Source: a virus
Length of the DNA stretch: 20,482 nucleotides
Strand: one strand, 5' to 3'
Virus record (IMG/VR): IMGVR_UViG_3300006802_000775
Location: 1 to 20,482 of that record
A program made the translations under genes and the position numbers. Below the pieces are notes generated by a model that saw only the letters and a program-made list of their open reading frames with translations, made no database searches and had not been told where the DNA came from. This document shows, one piece after another, positions 1-4,573 of this stretch (its first letter is position 1; every line of letters starts with the position of its first letter).

Positions 1-257
1 CGATTACGGGCATCGGCTTTGATGACGATAGCCTTGCCCACTAGAAAAACCCCCCAATACTCAAACAGCACAGGGTTAGGGTCTTGGTCTTTGAGCAGTC
101 CTTCCTCATCGACTAGCGCAAGGTCACCGTTAGGCAATTCCGTGCGTTCAACGTAGCCGCCGATAAAGTCCTGCGCTTCAGACAGCGTGGGTTGATGGTC
201 ACCCTTGTTGATGACCTTCACCCATTTGTTTAGATACAGTTGTGCCTGCGCGTTCAT
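1..257 (-). CDS. DUF3846-like phage protein (partial, C-terminus outside window)
   Basis: Reading leftward from the ATG at 257, the frame is open to base 1 (85 codons), so the C-terminus is missing. The protein starts MNAQAQLYLNKWVKV. It then shows GGYVERTELPNGD (about residues 33-45) and LVDEEGLLKDQDPNPV (about 48-63), followed by a hydrophobic end with VGKAIVI. The sequence of a GYVE segment, an acidic DEEG turn, an N/P motif and a final hydrophobic strand resembles the DUF3846 family of small phage and plasmid proteins, whose role is unknown. The start overlaps the stop of the upstream gene by ATGA, and a GGGGGAA Shine-Dalgarno precedes it. It is the last visible gene of the leftward operon. 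The family match is from memory of the pattern and was not searched. Confidence 0.7.
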   Translation of the reverse strand, partial: MNAQAQLYLNKWVKVINKGDHQPTLSEAQDFIGGYVERTELPNGDLALVDEEGLLKDQDPNPVLFEYWGVFLVGKAIVIKADARN

Positions 258-499
258 GCTAATTCCCCCATCAGTTGAAGCAGTGCAAAAGTTGACTGCG
301 GTTTGATTTCGGCACGGTCAAAGTCACTGCCCAAATACTTGCGGATGTGCTTTGATGTTGTAACCGACCACTTGCGGTCAGTGCGGATGGGGTCACCATC
401 CACATAAGCCGCCACAGGTGTTTCGTAAGAGAACAGAACACGTGCGCCATTGGTCAGCGTGATTTCTGTCATGTTTGATGCGATTTGTTTCAATTCCAT
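254..499 (-). CDS. Small conserved phage protein, DUF8033-like
   Basis: An 81-residue protein starting MELKQIASNMTEITLTNG. Its core is NGARVLFSYETPVAAYVDG (about residues 17-35) followed by RTDRKWSVTTSKHIRKYL (about 39-56). I associate this combination of a VLFSYETPVA strand with a later WSxTTSKHI motif with DUF8033, a small domain of phage and plasmid early genes with no known function. A Shine-Dalgarno AAAGGGG lies 8 nt before the ATG. The stop overlaps the ATG of the DUF3846-like gene, so the two are probably translationally coupled. The family name is an inference from the motif; the coding call is firm. Confidence 0.75.
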   Translation of the reverse strand: MELKQIASNMTEITLTNGARVLFSYETPVAAYVDGDPIRTDRKWSVTTSKHIRKYLGSDFDRAEIKPQSTFALLQLMGELA

Positions 500-501
500 G
501 A

Positions 502-699
502 TTAACCCCTTTCAGCGAACAGCACGAAAGCACAGCCGCTAAGACATAAGATAAAACCCAAGCCCATCACCATCAGCATTTCGCCAATGGTGTTAGCCTG
601 TTCCATACAATGACCGTCACAGTCATTGGCACTGCCGCCAATAGCAAGCAGTCCAACGATGATGCAGGTCAAGCCGAAGTATTTGAAAACCGTCTTCAT
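502..699 (-). CDS. Small two-helix membrane protein, unknown function
   Basis: A 65-residue protein with two clear hydrophobic segments: about residues 8-24 (FGLTCIIVGLLAIGGSA) and about 41-61 (LMVMGLGFILCLSGCAFVLF). They are joined by a polar loop holding DCDGHC. A charged N-terminus (MKTVFKY) and a short C-terminal AERG suggest a helical hairpin in the inner membrane with both ends on one side. The ATG overlaps the stop of the upstream gene (ATGA) and is preceded by GAGG. It sits within the early-type leftward operon. A lysis or superinfection role is possible, but nothing in the sequence decides this; it has no recognisable holin or spanin signature. Confidence 0.65.
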   Translation of the reverse strand: MKTVFKYFGLTCIIVGLLAIGGSANDCDGHCMEQANTIGEMLMVMGLGFILCLSGCAFVLFAERG

Positions 700-929
700 G
701 CTAGAACCTCACTCATTTTGTTGTGGATACCGTTTTTGATAAGTGACAATTCCACGCGGTCAACGACATCAAGCGATGTGCCTAGGTCACGCAGGACAGC
801 GCGAACACACGCGCCAACGTCAGATGACCCGATGCCTTGGTCTTTGTCCCAATCACCGAAGAACCATTCCACGTTGTCAGTGATGACATCAAGCACGTGG
901 TCTACGTTGTGTTGCTTAAATATGCTCAT
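696..929 (-). CDS. Hypothetical 77-residue protein, first gene of leftward operon
   Basis: I place the start at the ATG at 929 (MSIFKQHNVDHVLDVITDN). It has a good Shine-Dalgarno (AAAGGAAT) and lies downstream of a predicted promoter. The longer frame beginning at 995 would start inside that promoter, upstream of the predicted transcription start. The protein is soluble and acidic, with an aromatic patch EWFFGDWDKD near residues 22-31 and a helical C-terminal half (VVDRVELSLIKNGIHNKMSEVL). I do not recognise a family. Its stop overlaps the start of the membrane protein gene by ATGA, so the four leftward genes read as one transcript. Confidence 0.6.
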   Translation of the reverse strand: MSIFKQHNVDHVLDVITDNVEWFFGDWDKDQGIGSSDVGACVRAVLRDLGTSLDVVDRVELSLIKNGIHNKMSEVLA

Positions 930-942
930 TTCTATTCCTTTC

Positions 943-975
943 GCAGTTAGCATCAAGTCGATGCAGTTAACATCA
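943..975. repeat. Two direct 13-bp repeats over the leftward promoter
   Basis: GCAGTTAGCATCA (943-955) and GCAGTTAACATCA (963-975) match at 12 of 13 positions and are offset by 20 bp, close to two helical turns. The second copy overlaps the leftward -10 box and the first lies just past the predicted start, the usual place for repressor binding. An additional GCATC/GATGC inverted pair lies between them. An operator role is inferred from position and spacing. Confidence 0.5.
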
Positions 976-999
976 TAGCACATTTCAAAATACACGCAA
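965..999 (-). promoter_or_regulatory. Predicted leftward sigma70-like promoter
   Basis: On the minus strand TTGCGT (999-994), a 16-bp spacer and TATGAT (977-972) form a good sigma70-type promoter. A TGC just before the -10 adds an extended -10 element. The expected start is near 965, which leaves a leader of about 36 nt with the Shine-Dalgarno AAAGGAAT before the ATG at 929. Confidence 0.55.
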
Positions 1000-1020
1000 G
1001 AATAAATTTATACTATTAAA

Positions 1021-1055
1021 TTGACTTATCCCTACTTTAGGTTAAAATGTTGATA
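1021..1055 (+). promoter_or_regulatory. Predicted rightward promoter of the small terminase gene
   Basis: TTGACT (1021-1026), a 16-bp spacer and TAAAAT (1043-1048) resemble a sigma70 promoter, preceded by a very AT-rich stretch (about 1001-1020) that could act as an UP element. The expected start falls on or next to the ATG at 1055, so the transcript would have little or no leader. The spacer holds an inverted repeat CCTA-CTT-TAGG (1031-1041), which may be a regulator site related to those at 1860-1912. Confidence 0.5.
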
Positions 1056-1492
1056 TGGCTTCTAAAACCCTTACAGATAAACAGAAAGCGTTCGTCCTGC
1101 ACTTTAGTCAGACGGGTAACGCAACACAGTCTGCAATCGCGGCGGGATACAGTCCTGCGACAGCGGAACAACAGGGCTATGAACTCAAGAACAAGTTAGT
1201 GAATGAGATAGACGAAGCCACTAGGCAGATGCTAGGCAGTAGCGTCCCACTAGCAGTAGAGAAACTGCGTAGCCTGATGACTGATGACAAGGTATCGCCT
1301 GCCGTCCGTCTTGGGGCAATCAACAGCGTCCTTGACCGAACAGGCTATCAGACAGTCCACAAGGTAGAGGATGTCACCAAGCAACGTAGTGACGAAGAAC
1401 TAGAAGCAGAACTAAACCACCTGCTAGGTTCAATGGGCATCAGCCGCGCATCTATCGGCGGCGGTCTTGAAGAAGAAGACACCAAACACTAA
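1055..1492 (+). CDS. terS: Terminase small subunit (Terminase_2 type)
   Basis: A 145-residue DNA-recognition subunit of the packaging motor. The N-terminal part has the family's helix-turn-helix pattern: LTDKQKAFVLHF (about residues 6-17), then TGNATQSAIAAGYS (about 20-33) and a following helix ending YELKNKLVNEI. A helical middle (about 60-95) with AVRLGAINSVLDRTGY fits the oligomerisation region. The tail is acidic (SDEELEAELNHLLG, then GGGLEEED). The length fits the family. No Shine-Dalgarno is seen before the ATG (AAAATGTTGAT), while the -10 box ends only 6 nt upstream, so leaderless translation is likely. The gene is separated from the nuclease and large terminase by a long non-coding stretch, which is unusual since terS and terL are often adjacent. 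Confidence 0.9.
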   Translation: MASKTLTDKQKAFVLHFSQTGNATQSAIAAGYSPATAEQQGYELKNKLVNEIDEATRQMLGSSVPLAVEKLRSLMTDDKVSPAVRLGAINSVLDRTGYQTVHKVEDVTKQRSDEELEAELNHLLGSMGISRASIGGGLEEEDTKH

Positions 1493-1839
1493 CCCCATCT
1501 TCCCTTCATCCATATAGAGGGAACACATAGGGACAAGACATCCCTTCCATCGTAGCCCGTAACAGGCGCAAACATGGTTTCCTGCACACTCACACACGCG
1601 CCCACAGCAAAGCACGGGCAGGGGCGTATCGTGTCTGCGGTCTTGTTAAAGGGCTAGCATCATCACCATTACATTCCACACAGGGGCAGGCATACATCTT
1701 CTGCGGCGCGTAGGTGCGCGTGTGTGCGCGTGGGGGCAGGCATGGGTGCGCAGGCGTGGGAAAAAGTAGGCGCAGTTGGGGCGCAAATCGACACCCCACC
1801 CCCCAAAGTGCCGCGCCGTCAGTAATACAATGGTTTAAT

Positions 1840-1861
1840 CCGCACAGCGGTGGGCTTTTTT
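1840..1861 (+). terminator. Possible weak intrinsic terminator
   Basis: CCGC (1840-1843), loop ACA and GCGG (1847-1850) form a short GC hairpin followed, after TGGGC, by a run of six T (1856-1861). The stem is only 4 bp and the T-run is offset, so it is a weak candidate. It would end transcription from the small terminase promoter before the nuclease/terL promoter. Confidence 0.3.
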
Positions 1862-1912
1862 AGGTATTAACCTAAGTTAACACACATCACATTAGGTATT
1901 GCCCTAAGTTAA
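1860..1912. repeat. Two near-identical 21-bp palindromic repeats (operator-like)
   Basis: Copies at 1860-1880 and 1892-1912 match at 19 of 21 positions, 32 bp apart (about three helical turns). Each holds an inverted repeat: TTAGGT-ATTA-ACCTAA in the first and TTAGG-TATTGC-CCTAA in the second, both followed by GTTAA. The second copy contains the predicted -35 box of the nuclease gene promoter (1899-1904). Spacing, symmetry and position fit cooperative binding of a dimeric regulator. Confidence 0.6.
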
Positions 1913-1934
1913 GTATGGGGGTATGATGGGTGTA
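1899..1934 (+). promoter_or_regulatory. Predicted promoter of the nuclease-terL operon
   Basis: TTGCCC (1899-1904), a 17-bp spacer and TATGAT (1922-1927) form a moderate sigma70-like promoter. The -10 ends 6 nt before the ATG at 1934, the same geometry as at the small terminase gene. The -35 lies within the second palindromic repeat, so a bound regulator would block or alter polymerase binding. Confidence 0.45.
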
Positions 1935-2221
1935 TGGGTGATAAAGCATGGAAACAACGGGAAAGACAGGTTGCCGCCTACTTTGGGGGGGAACGCACAC
2001 CGTTGTCAGGGGGTAACGGCAAGATAACCCGTGCCGATGTGGTGCATGATGACCTGTTTATAGAGGTTAAACTGCGCCAAAAGCACAGTGTGGTCACCTT
2101 ATGGGATGCAACCAAGGAACTAGCGGACAAAGAAGACAAAACACCTGTCATCTGTCTTGCTGAAAAGAACCGCAAGGGTTTTTGGATAATGGTTCATAGC
2201 GATGATTTGGCGAAATTATGA
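1934..2221 (+). CDS. PDDEXK nuclease, Holliday-junction-resolvase-like
   Basis: A 95-residue protein with the compact layout of small PDDEXK nucleases. RERQVAAYFGGERTPLSGG (about residues 9-27) is followed by an active-site D in RADVVHD (D35) and by the E-x-K motif in FIEVKLR (E44, K46). A helix with WDATKELADKE and a final strand GFWIMVHSDDL complete the fold. This arrangement is that of Holliday-junction resolvases and related phage endonucleases that cut branched DNA. It overlaps terL by 4 bp (ATGA at 2218-2221). This suggests a linked role in resolving replicated concatemers or cutting genome ends for packaging, which is inferred from position. No clear Shine-Dalgarno precedes the ATG; a leaderless transcript is possible. 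Confidence 0.8.
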   Translation: MGDKAWKQRERQVAAYFGGERTPLSGGNGKITRADVVHDDLFIEVKLRQKHSVVTLWDATKELADKEDKTPVICLAEKNRKGFWIMVHSDDLAKL

Positions 2222-3636
2222 GCAGTGCATTAGCAAAAGCGGTGGAAATTGCAAAAGAATTAGAATTCCGCAAAGCAACTAACCGTATGGCGCACTATGC
2301 GCCCTATGACTATCAGGTCAAATTCCACAATACACAGGCACAACAGCGGCTACTGATGGCGGGTAACCGTATCGGCAAGTCTTTCTGTGGGGCTATGGAA
2401 ATGGCTTACCATCTGACGGGTCAATACCCTGATTGGTGGGAAGGCAAAAAATTTGAACGCCCTATACGGGCGTGGGCAGGGGGTGCATCTAACGAAACTA
2501 CCCGTGACATCTGCCAAAAAGAACTGGTTGGACAGCCTGATGACCCTACGGCTAAAGGAACGGGGTCTATTCCACTAAAATACATTGGGGAAACGGTGCG
2601 TAAAGCGGGTGTGCCTAATGCTATGAACAGTCTTGTTGTTAAGCACAAGACAGGCGGGTGGTCACGCCTAGCGTTTAAGGCGTATGAAATGGGCAAGGAA
2701 AAATGGATGGGTGAATCACTAGACGTGATTTGGCTAGACGAAGAACCGCCACAATCAATCTACACACAAGCGTTAACCCGAACCGCTGACAAAGGCGGTA
2801 TTGTCTATATGACCTTTACACCTGAAAACGGCATGACCGAAACAGTCGCGCAGTTTGTGAATGACCTACGCGCAGGACAGGCATTGATACAAGCAGGGTG
2901 GGATGATGCCCCGCATATGACAGCCGAAGTGCGTGAACAGATACTTTCGGCACTGCCACCCCATGAAAGAAAGATGCGTGAGCAAGGCATACCGCAACTA
3001 GGTTCAGGTCTTGTCTTTCCGCTACCTGAAGACCAAATGGTGTGCGAACCGATTGAAATACCTGCGCATTGGGCAAGAATGGCGGGTATCGACTTTGGTT
3101 GGAATCACCCAACAGCAGGGGCTTGGATTGCTTGGGATAGAGATAGTGACTGTATTTATGTCTACGATACATACGCTATGCGTCAAGAAGCAGTGCCTAT
3201 TCACGCAAGTGCGTTTAAGGCTAGGGGTAATTGGATTCCTGTTATTTATCCGATGGACGGAAGGCAAGCCGATAAGGGTTCAGGTAAGTCACTTGCAGAA
3301 CAATATCGCAATGAGGGAGTGAACCTAACACGTGAACACTTCACAAACCCACCACAAAAGGGAATGAAGGAAGGAACGGGCGGTATATCAGTAGAAGCAG
3401 GTATACAAGAAATGTATACACGCTTTACAACTAACAGATTGAAAATTTTTAGTAATCAAGGTAAACTATTAGAAGAACTGAGAATGTATCATCGTAATGA
3501 CGGTAAAATTGTTGCCGCCAATGATGACATTATCAGTGCTTTGCGTTATGCAGTTATGTCAGTAAGGAAGGCACGGGTTAAGGATTACGAACCTACGCAA
3601 ATGTTTTCCGATAATGACTTTAACGTATTCGCTTAA
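2218..3636 (+). CDS. terL: Terminase large subunit
   Basis: A 472-residue packaging motor that couples ATP hydrolysis to DNA translocation and cuts the concatemer. The ATPase half shows Walker A GNRIGKS (residues 49-55), an adenine-binding-like YAPYDYQVKFH just before it (27-37), and Walker B VIWLDEE (170-176) with catalytic E175 or E176. A TFTP motif near residue 200 fits the coupling motif. The RNase H-like nuclease half shows AGIDFGW (D292), YPMDG (D347) and NDDIISALRY (D436/D437), the expected acidic metal-binding triad. The length is normal for the family. It is translated from an ATGA overlap with the nuclease gene, so coupling is expected. All key residues are present. Confidence 0.95.
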   Translation: MSSALAKAVEIAKELEFRKATNRMAHYAPYDYQVKFHNTQAQQRLLMAGNRIGKSFCGAMEMAYHLTGQYPDWWEGKKFERPIRAWAGGASNETTRDICQKELVGQPDDPTAKGTGSIPLKYIGETVRKAGVPNAMNSLVVKHKTGGWSRLAFKAYEMGKEKWMGESLDVIWLDEEPPQSIYTQALTRTADKGGIVYMTFTPENGMTETVAQFVNDLRAGQALIQAGWDDAPHMTAEVREQILSALPPHERKMREQGIPQLGSGLVFPLPEDQMVCEPIEIPAHWARMAGIDFGWNHPTAGAWIAWDRDSDCIYVYDTYAMRQEAVPIHASAFKARGNWIPVIYPMDGRQADKGSGKSLAEQYRNEGVNLTREHFTNPPQKGMKEGTGGISVEAGIQEMYTRFTTNRLKIFSNQGKLLEELRMYHRNDGKIVAANDDIISALRYAVMSVRKARVKDYEPTQMFSDNDFNVFA

Positions 3637-3651
3637 TGAAAGGGGCAAAAC

Positions 3652-3924
3652 ATGGGTGCAGTTAAAAAATTATTCAAAGCAGTGGCGAAAGTCATTGCAC
3701 CTACGCCAAAAGTTACCGCACCTACTGTAGCAAAAGCGGCTGTTGAAAAAGCACAGACGGCTAAAGCGGCAGTAGCAAAAGGTGTAACAGGCGGTTCACT
3801 GTATGGTGGTTCAACCATTATGAGTGGCGCAGGTGGCGTAGAGGAAGAAGCAAACGTAGCAAAGACGGTGCTTGGCGGGACAAAGAAAAAAGTCAAGAAC
3901 CTGATGGGCGAAGGTGGCGCATAA
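3652..3924 (+). CDS. Small basic phage protein with GVEEEA/KTVLGG motif (paralog 1)
   Basis: A 90-residue protein with a Lys/Ala-rich N-terminal half (MGAVKKLFKAVAKVIAP and repeats of AxKAAVxKA) that is probably helical and could bind DNA or a membrane. The C-terminal half has GGSTIMSGAGGVEEEANVAK (about residues 54-73) and then TVLGGTKKK. The GVEEEAxxAKTxLGGT motif recurs in the 70-residue protein at 4360-4572. I recall small proteins ending in a KTLLG-like motif near the portal gene of many podoviruses, thought to be structural, but the role is not established. It starts after a strong AAAGGGG Shine-Dalgarno, 15 bp after terL. Confidence 0.8.
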   Translation: MGAVKKLFKAVAKVIAPTPKVTAPTVAKAAVEKAQTAKAAVAKGVTGGSLYGGSTIMSGAGGVEEEANVAKTVLGGTKKKVKNLMGEGGA

Positions 3925-3940
3925 CGGATAAGGTGGCATC

Positions 3941-4369
3941 ATGGTTGAAGTCAGGGTGGATAGGGCGATTTATGACAAAGCCTATGAATACCTTCAGCCA
4001 AGGGCGCACATCCTTAGACCGCTTGAACACGAAGACCGTGTTATTGCGTTTACAAAAGATGATGAAGTCGTTGGTGCATTGCTGTTTAGCGACTATGATG
4101 GGAACAACATCATGGTGCATTTAGCGTTAGATGACCCAAAGATTGCGTCAAGGCGCAACATTAAATTGATGTTTGATTATGCGTTTAACCAGTGTAAATG
4201 TAATAGGATGACAGGAATTTGTGTAGATGGATACGAGCGCAATGAACGGTTACTAGCAGGTGTCGGCTTTAAAAAAGAAGGCATCATAAGAAATATAATG
4301 AATGTGGATGGCACTTGTGTTGACGGTGCAATCTACGGAATTTTGAAAGGGGAATGTAAATGGGTATGA
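3941..4369 (+). CDS. GNAT-family N-acetyltransferase
   Basis: A 142-residue protein with the GNAT layout. An N-terminal helix and strand are followed by strands with VIAFTKDDEVVGALLFSDYD (about residues 34-53). Next comes the acetyl-CoA-binding helix region SRRNIKLMFDYAFNQC (about 69-84). The hallmark C-terminal part VGFKKEGIIRN (about 108-118) is followed by an aromatic-rich end, ILKGECKWV. Many podoviruses carry such an acetyltransferase between terL and portal; its target is unknown, but a virion or host protein is likely. It would transfer acetyl groups from acetyl-CoA. The Shine-Dalgarno AAGGTGG precedes the start. The C-terminus overlaps the next gene by 10 bp. The Q/RxxGxG/A loop is degenerate, which is common in phage members. 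Confidence 0.85.
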   Translation: MVEVRVDRAIYDKAYEYLQPRAHILRPLEHEDRVIAFTKDDEVVGALLFSDYDGNNIMVHLALDDPKIASRRNIKLMFDYAFNQCKCNRMTGICVDGYERNERLLAGVGFKKEGIIRNIMNVDGTCVDGAIYGILKGECKWV

Positions 4370-4572
4370 AATCCGCACCACAGATGCCGCCCCCTGTTGA
4401 CACTTCTGTTATAGACGAAACCAAGAAGAAGGAAGCCGCGCTAAAAGCAGAAAAAGATAAAATGCTTAGTGTCAATAAGCAGGGTAAATACGGCACTATC
4501 CTAACATCAGGTCTTGGTGTTGAGGAAGAAGCATCTACGGCAAAGACCATGCTTGGTGGAACGGTGGTGTAA
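4360..4572 (+). CDS. Small phage protein with GVEEEA/KTMLGG motif (paralog 2)
   Basis: A 70-residue protein: MGMKSAPQMPPPVDTSVI, a charged helix (DETKKKEAALKAEKDKML), then YGTILTSGLGVEEEASTAKT (about residues 47-66) and a terminal MLGGTVV. The last 25 residues clearly repeat the end of the protein at 3652-3924, while the N-terminal parts differ. It begins within the end of the acetyltransferase gene, with AAAGGGG 8-9 nt before the ATG; a second in-frame ATG at 4366 is possible. It ends one base before the portal start. The KTMLGG end resembles short structural proteins near portal genes in podoviruses, an association recalled but not checked. Confidence 0.8.
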   Translation: MGMKSAPQMPPPVDTSVIDETKKKEAALKAEKDKMLSVNKQGKYGTILTSGLGVEEEASTAKTMLGGTVV

Positions 4573-4573
4573 C

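Larger units (their letters stand above)
1493..1933. other. Gene-free GC-rich, repeat-rich interval between terS and the nuclease gene
   Basis: No convincing gene lies here on either strand; the minus-strand frames are compositionally biased and have no ribosome site. The left part (1500-1545) holds TCCCT/AGGGA words in a symmetric order (TCCCT, AGGGA, AGGGA, TCCCT). The middle (about 1610-1800) is strongly G-rich on the plus strand. It holds an exact direct repeat GGGGCAGGCAT (1683-1693 and 1733-1743), a tandem GTGCGCGTG pair (1715-1733), and an 11-bp inverted pair CACACACGCGC (1591-1601) with GCGCGTGTGTG (1716-1726). The right part holds a possible terminator and the promoter of the nuclease gene. 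Position beside terS makes it a candidate pac or cos region or genome terminus; this is inference. Confidence 0.6.

Noticed and set aside
610-978. 122-residue frame on the plus strand
   Set aside because: It lies opposite two leftward genes that have good ribosome sites and ATGA overlaps, and its Ser/Thr-rich product resembles no family.
930-995. Upstream extension of the 77-residue leftward protein to an ATG at 995
   Set aside because: That ATG lies inside the predicted promoter; the ATG at 929 has a Shine-Dalgarno (AAAGGAAT) and follows the predicted transcript start.
1430-1799. Two minus-strand frames (1430-1615 and 1590-1799) in and beside the gap after terS
   Set aside because: Their products are Cys-, Arg- or Pro-rich as expected from GC-rich non-coding DNA; there is no ribosome site, and one runs into the end of terS.
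4514-4573. N-terminal extension of the portal protein
   Set aside because: It would overlap the end of the 70-residue gene in another frame, has no ribosome site and adds basic residues not seen in portals; the ATG at 4574 fits the family.
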